Source: Paenibacillus piscarius (GTDB lineage: Bacteria > Bacillota > Bacilli > Paenibacillales > Paenibacillaceae). From it: 64,000 nucleotides of DNA. The stretch lies in NCBI RefSeq assembly GCF_022234545.1, contig NZ_JAIEUI010000015.1, forward strand, positions 1 through 64,000. Direction: 5' to 3'. The translations under genes and the position numbers were made by a program. Of this stretch, positions 42,585 to 50,881 are shown one piece after another (positions within the stretch are counted from its first letter, which is position 1; each line of letters begins with the position of its first letter). The notes beneath the pieces were generated by a model. The model was not told the origin of the DNA and searched no databases. It was given only the letters and a program-made list of their open reading frames with translations.

Positions 42585-42699
42585 GATCTTCTCCTCCTAT
42601 GTCGTATAGTAAGTAGGTCTTTCAACCAAAAATCGCTGCATAAGTATAATTTCACCTATTCTAGCTTCTTCCAAACGCTTCTCCCCCAGCGGAGAAATA

Positions 42700-42810
42700 C
42701 ATAATTCAAGCGGGAACGGCTATGCCGTCCTTTTTAAGGACGGCACCCGTTTCAGCGGGAAATATAAGGATAAGTTATCGCGTGGAACAGATAAATCCTT
42801 ATATTTCAAG
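42700..42810. repeat. Structured intergenic element between rny and ymdB
   Basis: Nested dyads: GCCGTCCTT (42724-42732) with AAGGACGGC (42736-42744), and GAAATATAAGGAT (42759-42771) with ATCCTTATATTTC (42795-42807). AGCGGGAA-type text recurs around them. The element looks like a folded intergenic repeat or RNA; it is not part of a gene. Confidence 0.5.
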
Positions 42811-42834
42811 AAAAAAAGCCCCGCATGGGGGCCT
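42811..42834 (-). terminator. Terminator of rny
   Basis: GGCCCC-CATGC-GGGGC followed by TTTTTTT on the leftward strand, just past the rny stop. Confidence 0.88.
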
Positions 42835-42845
42835 TCTTCCTGTGT

Positions 42846-44387
42846 CTATTTGGCGTATTCTACAGCGCGGGTCTCGCGGATAACGGTAACCTTGATATGA
42901 CCCGGATAATCCAGCTCACTCTCAATCATCTTCGTAATATCGCGGGCCAGACGGAAGCTCTCAGCATCATCAATCTTCTCAGGCTGCACCATTACGCGAA
43001 CCTCACGGCCCGCCTGAATGGCATAGGATTTCTCGACGCCCTCGAAGGACTCCGAAATCTCCTCCAGCTTCTCCAGACGCTTGATGTACGTCTCCAGGGT
43101 CTCACGGCGTGCGCCGGGACGTGCAGCCGACAACGCGTCAGCAGCTCCGACCAGCATTGCAATCACCGAAGTAGCCTCGCAATCCCCGTGATGGGAAGCG
43201 ATACTGTTGATAACCACCGGGTGTTCCTTGTACTTCTTCGCCAGTTCGACGCCAATTTCAACATGCGAACCTTCCACTTCATGATCAAGCGCTTTGCCGA
43301 TGTCATGAAGCAATCCGGCACGTTTTGCAAGCACGATGTCTTCCCCAAGCTCACCGGCCATCAGTCCAGTCAGATAAGCAACCTCCATCGAGTGCTTAAG
43401 TACGTTCTGACCGTAGCTCGTACGGAATTTCAGGCGGCCCAGAATCTTGATGAGATCCGGATGCAAGCCGTGAACGCCAACCTCGAAGGTAGCTTGTTCA
43501 CCATATTCGCGAATCCGCTCATCCACTTCCTTGCGGGATTTCTCCACCATTTCTTCAATCCGGGCAGGATGAATACGGCCATCCGCCACCAGCTTCTCAA
43601 GTGCCGTACGGGCCACTTCGCGGCGGATCGGATCGAATCCCGACAGAATAACTGCTTCCGGTGTATCATCAATAATAAGATCAATCCCGGTAAGAGTCTC
43701 CAGTGCCCGGATGTTACGGCCCTCACGGCCAATAATCCGGCCCTTCATCTCTTCATTCGGCAATGTCACAACAGATACCGTAGTCTCCGCCACATGATCA
43801 GCTGCACAGCGCTGAATCGCCAAGGTAATAATCTCACGGGCTTTCTTGTCCGCTTCCTCCTTGGCCTGCTGTTCAATCTCCTTAATCATCTGGGCAGTTT
43901 CATGACGGACTTCCTGCTCCACATTGCTGAGAATGATACTTCTGGCATCATCAATGCTCAGATTGGAGATACGCTCCAGTTCAGTTACCTGATTCTTGTA
44001 GATCACATCAATTTGCTGTTGGGTCTCATCAATTCGTTTCTCTTTGTTAGCTACCTGCTCTTCTTTTCGTTCAAGCGATTCCATTTTTTTATCCAGCGAT
44101 TCTTCCTTTTGCAGCAAACGTCTCTCTTGCCGTTGGATTTCATTCCGGCGTTCACGAGTTTCTTTCTCAGCTTCGGTACGGATTCTGTGAACTTCGTCCT
44201 TGGCCTCCAGTACCGTTTCCTTCTTCAGCGCCTCAGCCTCTTTCTTCGCGTTCTCCACGATGACTACGGCTTCCTTCTCTGCGCTTGAAATTTTAGCTTC
44301 TGCAAGGGATTTACGAATAAAATAACCGAATCCAAAGAATGCTGCAGCTACAACGAGAACGATAATGACCCAGATCAGTGTTTCCAT
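42846..44387 (-). CDS. rny: Ribonuclease Y
   Basis: A 513-residue membrane-anchored endoribonuclease that starts bulk mRNA decay. It has one N-terminal transmembrane helix (LIWVIIVLVVAAAFFGFGYF), a long charged coiled coil (about residues 30-200), a KH RNA-binding domain (EEMKGRIIGREGRNIRALET) and an HD domain with LLHDIGKALDHE. Length is standard. A GAGGAGG site precedes the ATG, and a small CCAAGG/CCTTGG hairpin sits just before that site (44413-44430). The gene lies between recX and ymdB. Confidence 0.97.
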   Translation of the reverse strand: METLIWVIIVLVVAAAFFGFGYFIRKSLAEAKISSAEKEAVVIVENAKKEAEALKKETVLEAKDEVHRIRTEAEKETRERRNEIQRQERRLLQKEESLDKKMESLERKEEQVANKEKRIDETQQQIDVIYKNQVTELERISNLSIDDARSIILSNVEQEVRHETAQMIKEIEQQAKEEADKKAREIITLAIQRCAADHVAETTVSVVTLPNEEMKGRIIGREGRNIRALETLTGIDLIIDDTPEAVILSGFDPIRREVARTALEKLVADGRIHPARIEEMVEKSRKEVDERIREYGEQATFEVGVHGLHPDLIKILGRLKFRTSYGQNVLKHSMEVAYLTGLMAGELGEDIVLAKRAGLLHDIGKALDHEVEGSHVEIGVELAKKYKEHPVVINSIASHHGDCEATSVIAMLVGAADALSAARPGARRETLETYIKRLEKLEEISESFEGVEKSYAIQAGREVRVMVQPEKIDDAESFRLARDITKMIESELDYPGHIKVTVIRETRAVEYAK

Positions 44388-44470
44388 CTGTTCACCTCCT
44401 CGTTGACATCCTCCAAGGCTCTTTCCTTGGGTAAGTGTGCAGTTGTTAAACTATCCGTTCATCACCATAC

Positions 44471-44494
44471 AAAAAACCGGTAATCCACCGATTG
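44471..44494 (-). terminator. Intrinsic terminator in the recX-rny gap
   Basis: On the leftward strand AATCGGT-GGATT-ACCGGTT is followed by TTTTG. It lies between a good promoter (44636-44665) and rny, so it could end recX transcripts or attenuate the rny leader. Confidence 0.65.
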
Positions 44495-44635
44495 CCATAC
44501 TGCACATGCTGCACATGCACACTGCCCGCCTTATACGGCGTTAACATATTCATATGAGTGGTACGTGAACCGGAACATAAGAGTCTGCTTTTTGGGAAGG
44601 AAAAAGGATTCTTAGTTTATGCCGATTCATGTTAT

Positions 44636-44665
44636 ATTTTATTCTTTATAAAAAGACCTTGTCAA
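44636..44665 (-). promoter_or_regulatory. Sigma-A promoter in the recX-rny gap
   Basis: TTGACA (44660-44665) and TAAAAT (44636-44641) are 18 bp apart on the leftward strand. The start would be about 240 bases before rny. The 44388-44697 stretch otherwise holds no gene; it contains this promoter, the terminator at 44471-44494, a small CGCC/GGCG hairpin and a hairpin before the rny ribosome site. Confidence 0.65.
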
Positions 44666-44697
44666 GAGAGTCGATAACCGCTTGAAAGTCAAGAGAA

Positions 44698-45432
44698 TCA
44701 ATCCGGGAAGTACAGCTCCTCTTCATCAGGGCCGGAATCCTCCTCTTCCCGCAGTATTCCGAGCACCCGGCGCACCAGGTCACCGGAGAATCCGCGCCGC
44801 ATCAGATAGGCTCCGGTCTTCCGGCGTTTATCGCTCGCGTCTCCGCGGAGCAGGTTCCATTTCTTCCGGCCGGTCTGCAGCGCACTCTCCAGCTCCTGCT
44901 CAGGGGTGATCTCCTCCAGCGTTTCAGCAATCAGTGACGGATCAATGCCCTTCTCACGCAGCTCCTGGCGAATCCACATCTTCCCCTTGCGCTGGTAGGC
45001 CATCCGCTGCTCGGCCCACTGCCTGGCGTACAGGGGATCATCCAGCAGCCGTTCATTCTGCAGCCGCAGCAGCACTTCGGCTATAACAGTCTCCCCTATT
45101 TCCTTCTCTCTTAAACGGCGGGCCATCTCCTGCGTGGTTCTTGGCTTGCGTTCCAGATATCTCAGACCTTCCACATAAGCCCGCTGGCGTTCATCAGCTG
45201 CGACAATATCCTCCAGATCAGCCTTTATGAATGTGCTCCCGGTTATCATCCGGTATTTAATCATAATATCTTCGTGAACAGTTATGCTATAGGTTCCGAA
45301 ATGAATCAGATACCGGTAATTCGACTTCTTCAGGCGCTCCACACGCGTAATGACCAGTTCTTCATCCTCGGGAAAATCCGCGAGCACCTGCTCTTCCTGT
45401 TCCTCGGGTTCCGGATTCAACTGAATGACCAT
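44698..45432 (-). CDS. recX: RecX, modulator of RecA
   Basis: A 244-residue RecX made of helical three-helix repeats: ALRYLERKPRTTQ-like text (GLRYLERKPRTTQEMARRLR), EKEIGETVIAEVLLRLQNER, LLDDPLYARQWAEQRM, KGKMWIRQELREKGID, and a C-terminal KRRKTGAYLMRRGFSGDLV. It binds RecA filaments and tunes strand exchange. The N-terminal 80 residues are an acidic extension plus the first repeat, typical of bacillar forms. The ATG at 45432 is preferred to one 15 codons earlier because AGGAG lies nine bases upstream. It follows recA. Confidence 0.9.
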   Translation of the reverse strand: MVIQLNPEPEEQEEQVLADFPEDEELVITRVERLKKSNYRYLIHFGTYSITVHEDIMIKYRMITGSTFIKADLEDIVAADERQRAYVEGLRYLERKPRTTQEMARRLREKEIGETVIAEVLLRLQNERLLDDPLYARQWAEQRMAYQRKGKMWIRQELREKGIDPSLIAETLEEITPEQELESALQTGRKKWNLLRGDASDKRRKTGAYLMRRGFSGDLVRRVLGILREEEDSGPDEEELYFPD

Positions 45433-45471
45433 GCTGTAACTCTCCTTATCCCACAAAAAATTATAAAATGA

Positions 45472-45522
45472 CCCCACAAAGTGGAGCTTTAGCGTAGGTG
45501 AGAGCTCAGGTACTTTGCGGGG
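45472..45522. repeat. Long stem-loop CCCCACAAAGT / ACTTTGCGGGG
   Basis: CCCCACAAAGT (45472-45482) and ACTTTGCGGGG (45512-45522) pair with one mismatch, between recA and recX. The same CCCCGCAAAGTA text appears in the yajQ terminator at 48983. Confidence 0.55.
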
Positions 45523-45547
45523 ACCTCAAAACATATAAATTCTATTA

Positions 45548-45590
45548 AGAAAGAGCGCCCGGTCAAATCCTGCACAGGGCGCTCTTCGAA
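45548..45590 (-). terminator. Terminator of recA
   Basis: AAGAGCGCCC pairs with GGGCGCTCTT, with TTTCTT on the leftward side, 9 bp after recA. Confidence 0.75.
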
Positions 45591-45598
45591 CTTATCTT

Positions 45599-46663
45599 CT
45601 ATTCAATCTCAAGCAGCAGCTTCTCTTCTTCCTCCTGCTCGGCCGCAGCCTCCGCTTCAGTCGGTGCAGCAACCAGAGTTGATAAGTTGCTGGCTTCACG
45701 AATCTTGTTCTCGATCAATAGGGCGATATCCTGATGTTCCTTCAGGAACTGCTTGGAGTTCTCACGGCCTTGGCCCAGACGTTCGCCGTCATAGGAATAC
45801 CAGGCTCCGCTCTTGTTGACGATATCCATCTCGGTTCCGATATCGACCAAGCTTCCCTCTCTGGAGATTCCTTCACCGTACATGATATCCACATCCGCTT
45901 GCTTGAACGGAGGTGCTACCTTGTTCTTCACAACCTTGATCTTCGTGCGGTTACCTACCACATCATTGCCCATCTTAATGCTCTCTACACGGCGTACATC
46001 CAGCCGGATTGAAGAGTAGAATTTCAGGGCGCGCCCGCCTGGCGTAGTCTCAGGGTTACCGAACATAACGCCGATCTTCTCGCGGAGCTGGTTAATGAAG
46101 ATCGCAATCGTATTCGATTTGTTAATCGCACCGGACAGCTTACGGAGTGCCTGAGACATCAGGCGGGCCTGCAGACCGACGTGGGAATCACCCATATCTC
46201 CTTCAATTTCCGCCTTCGGTACCAGGGCAGCAACTGAGTCAACTACAATAATGTCTACCGCGCCGCTGCGCACAAGTGCTTCGGCAATCTCAAGAGCCTG
46301 TTCTCCCGTATCCGGCTGAGAGAGAAGCAGTTCATCAATGTTAACGCCCAGCGCATTCGCATACTTCGGATCAAGCGCATGCTCGGCATCGATGAAGGCA
46401 GCTTGTCCGCCCTGCTTCTGTACTTCGGCGATTGCATGGAGCGCAACCGTTGTCTTACCGGAGGATTCCGGTCCATATACTTCAATAATACGTCCTTTGG
46501 GAAGTCCGCCAATACCCAGTGCAATATCAAGAGCCAAAGATCCGCTAGGTACAACTTCCACTTTCATGTGAGTCGATTCGCCCAGTTTCATAACCGAACC
46601 TTTACCGAATTGTTTTTCTATTTGACGAAGCGCCATCTCCAGCGCTGCACGACGATCTGACAA
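45599..46663 (-). CDS. recA: RecA recombinase
   Basis: The 354-residue RecA drives homologous strand exchange and LexA autocleavage. Walker A is GPESSGKTT, the family signature region is ALKFYSSIRLDVRR, and the DNA-binding loops are around EIEGDMGDSHVGLQARLMSQ and FGNPETTPGG. The C-terminus is acidic (EAEAAAEQEEEEKLLLEIE), as usual. A LexA box and a sigma-A promoter lie upstream. cinA precedes it and recX follows, the common Firmicute order. Confidence 0.98.
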   Translation of the reverse strand: MSDRRAALEMALRQIEKQFGKGSVMKLGESTHMKVEVVPSGSLALDIALGIGGLPKGRIIEVYGPESSGKTTVALHAIAEVQKQGGQAAFIDAEHALDPKYANALGVNIDELLLSQPDTGEQALEIAEALVRSGAVDIIVVDSVAALVPKAEIEGDMGDSHVGLQARLMSQALRKLSGAINKSNTIAIFINQLREKIGVMFGNPETTPGGRALKFYSSIRLDVRRVESIKMGNDVVGNRTKIKVVKNKVAPPFKQADVDIMYGEGISREGSLVDIGTEMDIVNKSGAWYSYDGERLGQGRENSKQFLKEHQDIALLIENKIREASNLSTLVAAPTEAEAAAEQEEEEKLLLEIE

Positions 46664-46691
46664 TCAGACCACTTCCTTCACTGTTTATAGT

Positions 46692-46746
46692 ATTATAATA
46701 ACTTGTTTTTGGGGTCTTGCCAAGCATTTTTTAGAACATACATTCG
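46692..46746 (-). promoter_or_regulatory. recA promoter with LexA (SOS) box
   Basis: On the leftward strand CGAATGTATGTTCT (46733-46746) matches the Bacillus LexA box CGAACATATGTTCG at 10 of 14 positions, keeping GAA and GTTC. TTGGCA (46718-46723) and TATTATAAT text near 46692-46700 form the promoter just after it. Confidence 0.7.
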
Positions 46747-46832
46747 TTTTTTTTGACTTCCGGGATCCGTCTTCCTTTTAATGTAAGATTATGCCTCCTT
46801 CCAGTGAAAGCATTCTTATCCATAATTATAAA

Positions 46833-46870
46833 CAAAAAACCGCAGCATGATTGCTCAAGCCACGGTTCTT
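46833..46870 (-). terminator. Terminator of cinA
   Basis: Leftward strand GAACCGTGGC pairs with GCTGCGGTT with a bulge, followed by TTTTTTG. Confidence 0.75.
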
Positions 46871-46903
46871 CCGCATATCTGAATTATATAACGGCCCGGG
46901 CGG

Positions 46904-48193
46904 CTATTGCAAGGCCGAGCCATCCAGCGGAGTGGACACCTTACGCTCTTCCAGGCGGCGCCATAGGCGGTACAGCAGCGCCTTCACGGTCCGCAGACGA
47001 ATATTCTCCCGCGTTCCCTTAAGGTTCAGCTCATAGACCTCCGTCTTGCAGTCCCGCTCTGCCAGCCCCACAAACACAAGACCGACCGGCTTGCGCTCTG
47101 AATACCCCGGGCCGGCCACCCCGGTAACAGACAAGCCGAAGTCTGTATCACCAATCATACGCACCTGCTCCGCCAGTACCTCGGCGACCTCCCGGCTTAC
47201 CGCTCCGGGAGCGTCGGGGCCTTCCAGCATGGCCGAAGGCACATTCAGCAGCTTCTTCTTGATGTCATTGGAATAACAGACAATCCCGCCGGCGAACATA
47301 GAAGCGCTGCCCGGTATGTTCGTGATGCTCTCCATGAGCAGACCTCCGGTGCAGCTCTCGGCGGCGCTCAGTGTCAGTCCGGCATCCGCCATCCAGTCGA
47401 CAATCAGCTGCTCCAGCGGCACATCGATGTTGGCATAAAGGTGCTCCGGCAGAATGTCGGCAATCTTCTTCTCCAGCGCATCCAGCTTAACCATCGCCTC
47501 GCGTTCGGATGGAGCTTTCGTGGAGATCCGTACGGTCACTTCGCCTTCCTTAGCGTATGGTGCAATGGTCGGATCACTCTGGCTGCGGATCAGCTCGATC
47601 AGCTTATCCTCCAGCAGCGATTCGCCGATGCCTGCGAACTTGAGCATCTTCGAGTAGATCGGCATTTCATTCGTCAGGGCGTGCTGCTGCAGCCAAGGCT
47701 TGGCCTTCTCGGTGAACATCGGCTTCATCTCCCGGGGCGGCCCCGGCAGCACAATGTAGTACTTGTCCTCTTCAGCATAAGCAAGGCCAACCGCAAGGCC
47801 GATATCGTTGGCGAGCGGAGTGGTCCCTTCAATCACCAGCGCCTGCTTGCGGTTATTCTCCGTCATCACAATCTTGCGGTCATCGAAGAAGCGCTGCACA
47901 TGATCCATAGCAAGCTGATCGATATGAAGCGTGCGGCCTAAGGCCGCCGCCAAGGCGTCCTTGGTCAGATCATCCTCCGTCGGACCGATCCCGCCTGTGA
48001 ACAATATAATATCCGCCCGGCTCTGCGCAATCCGAATCGCCTCCAGCAGACGGTTTTTGTTATCTCCCACCACTGTCTGAAAATATACGTCAATGCCTAA
48101 CGCCGCCAGCTCTGTTGAAAGAAACTGCGCATTGCTGTTCACGATTTGTCCAAGTAGAAGTTCTGTTCCAACCGCAATAATTTCCGCTTTCAT
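46904..48193 (-). CDS. cinA: CinA family protein (competence/damage-inducible; NMN deamidase-like)
   Basis: A CinA of about 429 residues with both domains: the N-terminal molybdopterin-binding-like COG1058 domain (MKAEIIAVGTELLLGQIVNS, FTGGIGPTEDDLTKDALA, LPGPPREMKPMF) and the C-terminal PncC-like amidase domain (LSAAESCTGGLLMESITNIP, GGIVCYSNDIKK, GVAGPGYSERKPVGLVF). The family includes ADP-ribose pyrophosphatase and NMN amidohydrolase activities for NAD recycling. The ATG at 48193 has GGAGGAG ten bases before it; an ATG three codons earlier is also possible. It lies just upstream of recA. Confidence 0.95.
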   Translation of the reverse strand: MKAEIIAVGTELLLGQIVNSNAQFLSTELAALGIDVYFQTVVGDNKNRLLEAIRIAQSRADIILFTGGIGPTEDDLTKDALAAALGRTLHIDQLAMDHVQRFFDDRKIVMTENNRKQALVIEGTTPLANDIGLAVGLAYAEEDKYYIVLPGPPREMKPMFTEKAKPWLQQHALTNEMPIYSKMLKFAGIGESLLEDKLIELIRSQSDPTIAPYAKEGEVTVRISTKAPSEREAMVKLDALEKKIADILPEHLYANIDVPLEQLIVDWMADAGLTLSAAESCTGGLLMESITNIPGSASMFAGGIVCYSNDIKKKLLNVPSAMLEGPDAPGAVSREVAEVLAEQVRMIGDTDFGLSVTGVAGPGYSERKPVGLVFVGLAERDCKTEVYELNLKGTRENIRLRTVKALLYRLWRRLEERKVSTPLDGSALQ

Positions 48194-48297
48194 AGCTGGC
48201 ATTCTCCTCCTGAGTGTAGTAAATCTGTGAAGTTCAAGTTATATAAATTGAACTGATGGTTCTATGTTCTCGGATTAGCTGTGACTTCAAAGAAGCT

Positions 48298-48876
48298 CTA
48301 AAACTCCAGCAGCTCCTTATTCTTGACAAAGTAATCGATGCCTGAATAAATCGTAATCAGCGCCGCTGCCCAAATCGCAATATCATCCACCGGGATGCTG
48401 ACGAACTGGAACGGGAAGTTGTTCAGCAGCAGCAGCGAAATAGCGACGATCTGGATGACCGTCTTAACCTTCCCCCATTGGCTGGCAGCCACAACCTTCC
48501 CTTCCAGCAGCGCCACCTGGCGGAGACCGGTCACGGCAAACTCACGGCTGATAATGACAATAGCAATCCAGGAGTCGCATCTGCCCAGCTCGACCAGAGA
48601 GATCAGAACAGCCGAGACCAGCAGCTTGTCCGCGAGCGGATCGAGCAGCTTCCCGAGATTGGTGACCATGTTATATTTTCTGGCTATGTAACCGTCAATT
48701 CCGTCTGTACTGGCGGCAAGCAGGAAAATCACCGCCGCGACCAGATGGTTCACTGACAGCTGAAAGGAGCCCCAATGGATCGGTTCCGGGTAGAAGCTGA
48801 AATCCACCAGCAGAAAAAACATCATAATCGGGATAAGACAAATACGCGCTAATGTAATGCGGTTGGGCAAATTCAC
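48298..48876 (-). CDS. pgsA: CDP-diacylglycerol-glycerol-3-phosphate 3-phosphatidyltransferase
   Basis: A 192-residue membrane enzyme that makes phosphatidylglycerophosphate, the committed step to phosphatidylglycerol. The CDP-alcohol transferase motif is DGIDGYIARKYN followed by GKLLDPLADK (DGx2ARx8Gx3Dx3D). About five membrane spans are visible. The GTG at 48876 (VNLPNRITLARICLIP) is the start, because GGGAGG lies seven bases before it; an upstream ATG at 48918 adds unrelated residues. It is followed by cinA. Confidence 0.94.
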   Translation of the reverse strand: MNLPNRITLARICLIPIMMFFLLVDFSFYPEPIHWGSFQLSVNHLVAAVIFLLAASTDGIDGYIARKYNMVTNLGKLLDPLADKLLVSAVLISLVELGRCDSWIAIVIISREFAVTGLRQVALLEGKVVAASQWGKVKTVIQIVAISLLLLNNFPFQFVSIPVDDIAIWAAALITIYSGIDYFVKNKELLEF

Positions 48877-48965
48877 TGAAGTTCCTCCCCTAGTCCATAC
48901 GGATCCGGTATTCCACATTTTTCTTTAAAACTGCCTAGCTAGTATATTATAGCCACAATTGGCTG

Positions 48966-49018
48966 TCAAAAAAACAGAAAGCACCCCGCAAAGTAAGGGA
49001 TGTATACACTGCGGGGTA
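48966..49018 (-). terminator. Terminator of yajQ
   Basis: ACCCCGCA (48983-48990) pairs with TGCGGGGT (49010-49017), followed by GCTTTCTGTTTTTTT on the leftward strand. Confidence 0.8.
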
Positions 49019-49025
49019 CATAGGC

Positions 49026-49517
49026 TTACTTTAAATTGTTAAACTGCAGGTCAAGAGGCAAATCAGCTTTGCGCAGAAGCTGGATGATTTGCTGGAGATC
49101 ATCGCGGCTTTTGCCGGTTACCCGGATCGTATCTCCCTGGATGGTGCTCTTGACCTTGAGCTTGGAGTCCCGGATCAGAATATTGATCTTCTTCGCATTA
49201 TCCTGGTCGATCCCCTGACGCAGACCCAGACGCTGGCGCACTGTGCCCAGAGCTGCAGGTTCCACCTTGCCGTAATCCATATTCTTGAGCGTGATTCCAC
49301 GCTTCACCATCTTGGTCTGAAGAATGTCTATCACCGCATTCAGCTTGTACTCGTCCTCAGAGGTGATGATCAGCGCATCCTTCTCCAGCTTGAGGCTGCT
49401 CTTGCTGTTCTTGAAGTCAAAGCGGTTCGCGATCTCCTTCTCCGTCTGATGAACCGCGTTGGTCAGCTCCTGCATATCCATTTTGGATACGATATCGAAT
49501 GAACTCTCTGAACTCAT
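49026..49517 (-). CDS. yajQ: YajQ family nucleotide-binding protein
   Basis: A 163-residue YajQ protein: ESSFDIVSKMDMQELTNAVH, QTEKEIANRFDFKNSKSSL, LGTVRQRLGLRQGIDQDNAK, IQGDTIRVTGKSRDDLQQI. The family has two ferredoxin-like domains and binds cyclic di-GMP or tRNA/GTP in various reports. Length is normal. It lies alone between pgsA and a small membrane protein gene, with its own terminator. Confidence 0.93.
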   Translation of the reverse strand: MSSESSFDIVSKMDMQELTNAVHQTEKEIANRFDFKNSKSSLKLEKDALIITSEDEYKLNAVIDILQTKMVKRGITLKNMDYGKVEPAALGTVRQRLGLRQGIDQDNAKKINILIRDSKLKVKSTIQGDTIRVTGKSRDDLQQIIQLLRKADLPLDLQFNNLK

Positions 49518-49611
49518 GATTCCACTTCCTTTATCTACAATTAGTCTGTACCTATTATATGAGATAGGGGCTATGAAGTCTAATACTGGAAAGAGAACGC
49601 CGTCTTAGCTG

Positions 49612-49643
49612 CAAAAAAACACGTCTCCCGGATCCGGGAGACG
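49612..49643 (-). terminator. Terminator of the small membrane protein gene
   Basis: GTCTCCCG-GAT-CCGGGAGAC followed by GTGTTTTTTTG on the leftward strand. Confidence 0.88.
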
Positions 49644-49655
49644 CTCACTTCCCTA

Positions 49656-49817
49656 TTACCTGTTCCGAGCAGGAGCCCGGAACATATCCAGAATCCCCAG
49701 CAGAACATGTGCCAGTCCAAAGCCCAGTATGCCATAGCCCCAGGCACTCGGTGTCAAATAATACCCGAGGAGGCTGACAATAATGCCAAGCCCTGTTACA
49801 ATCCAGCTGACGGTCAT
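49656..49817 (-). CDS. Small two-span membrane protein
   Basis: A 53-residue protein: MTVSWIVTGLGIIVSLLGYY forms one membrane span, GYGILGFGLAHVLLGILDMF the other, with a basic end RAPARNR. I do not recognise a family. The ATG at 49817 has GAGG about 11 bases upstream; a longer frame back to 49892 exists but starts in poorly matching text beside the RodZ-like gene. It follows ymfM on the same strand and has a strong terminator, so it is probably expressed as the last gene of that unit. Confidence 0.6.
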   Translation of the reverse strand: MTVSWIVTGLGIIVSLLGYYLTPSAWGYGILGFGLAHVLLGILDMFRAPARNR

Positions 49818-49900
49818 GAGAGAATACACCTCACTTTGGCGAAAGAACTGTAAATCACTTCTAGGTTCTCCAATCCGCCAAAGACTATACATAGAAGCTG

Positions 49901-50854
49901 CTATTCTCCGGTAGTGCTGCCATTAGCAGCATTATCGTTCGAACCGCTGTCCAGTTCCAGGAGCAGGCGCGAGGAAGTCTTGCCGTCGGTAATTGCCTGT
50001 CCATTCACGGTAATGGCTGTAGCCGGTGAATATCCTGACTTGATGTACATTCCTTCACTGTCTAAGGTAAAGCTCATGGTATCTCCGGCCTTGGTGTTCC
50101 CGAAGCTGAGCTTCTCCCCCTTAGAATTCTCTCCCTTATACACCTCAAGCCAGCTGACCCCGGAAGCGGCAATCTCTACCTGAACCTGGCTGCCGGCAGG
50201 CGCGGAGACCTTGTAAATGGTAGTCTTGCCCGATTTGCGGTCCTGGGTAACGGTAACCGATCCGGTAGACGGTGACGGAGATGGAGACGGCTCCGGTGTT
50301 GCAGAAGGAGCTGCCGTCGGAGAGGCTCCTCCATCGCTTGAAGCAGGCTCATTCGTTGCTGCCGGTACAGCTCCGCCGCCTGCCGCCGTTGGCGAAGCCT
50401 GAACCTTGGACGGGTCTTGCGTTGCCGTAGTCAGGCTGCCGTTATCGGCCTTTTCCGGCTCCGAGTCATTCATCGTTGAAGATGCATATAAATAGATGAC
50501 CACCAGGATCAGCACAGGGAATGTCCACATGAGCAAGGTGGGCAGCCACTTGGGATTGCGCTGCGTCTCCGGCTTGCGGCTGCGCTTCTGAATCACAGTC
50601 TCCATGGTGGTATCTACAGGAGCTGCCGGAACATTGCCATGCTCCTCCATTAACTCATCGGGGTTAACCCCTACTGCCTCTGCATAGGTTTTGATAAAGG
50701 CCCGGACATAGAAGCTGCCGGGAAGCACTTTATAATCACCTGCTTCGATGGCCTCCAAATATTTTTTGCGGATCTTTGTTACTTCCTGGACATCATCAAG
50801 ACTCATCCCTTTTTGCAGACGTGCCTCTTTCAAATGCCGGCCCAGTTCCGACAT
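49901..50854 (-). CDS. ymfM: RodZ-like helix-turn-helix membrane protein (YmfM)
   Basis: A 317-residue protein with the RodZ layout: N-terminal HTH_25 (MSELGRHLKEARLQKGMSLD, DVQEVTKIRKKYLEAIEAGD, YKVLPGSFYVRAFIKTYAEA), one membrane span (LPTLLMWTFPVLILVVIYLY), a long Ser/Pro/Ala/Thr-rich linker, and a C-terminal DUF4115 beta domain (VQVEIAASGVSWLEVYKGEN). RodZ links MreB to the cell wall synthesis machinery and sets cell shape. The ATG has GGAGGTGATGGT upstream. Gene order (ymfK, ymfM, pgsA) matches B. subtilis, apart from two small genes inserted. Confidence 0.92.
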   Translation of the reverse strand: MSELGRHLKEARLQKGMSLDDVQEVTKIRKKYLEAIEAGDYKVLPGSFYVRAFIKTYAEAVGVNPDELMEEHGNVPAAPVDTTMETVIQKRSRKPETQRNPKWLPTLLMWTFPVLILVVIYLYASSTMNDSEPEKADNGSLTTATQDPSKVQASPTAAGGGAVPAATNEPASSDGGASPTAAPSATPEPSPSPSPSTGSVTVTQDRKSGKTTIYKVSAPAGSQVQVEIAASGVSWLEVYKGENSKGEKLSFGNTKAGDTMSFTLDSEGMYIKSGYSPATAITVNGQAITDGKTSSRLLLELDSGSNDNAANGSTTGE

Positions 50855-50881
50855 ACCATCACCTCCCAGATTGAGAATATA

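Noticed and set aside
42825..44288. 487-codon open frame on the + strand
   Set aside because: Antisense shadow of rny.
44494..44629. Small leader peptide (26 codons) between the promoter and terminator before rny
   Set aside because: An ATG frame exists, but no ribosome site and no codon pattern of an attenuator is seen.
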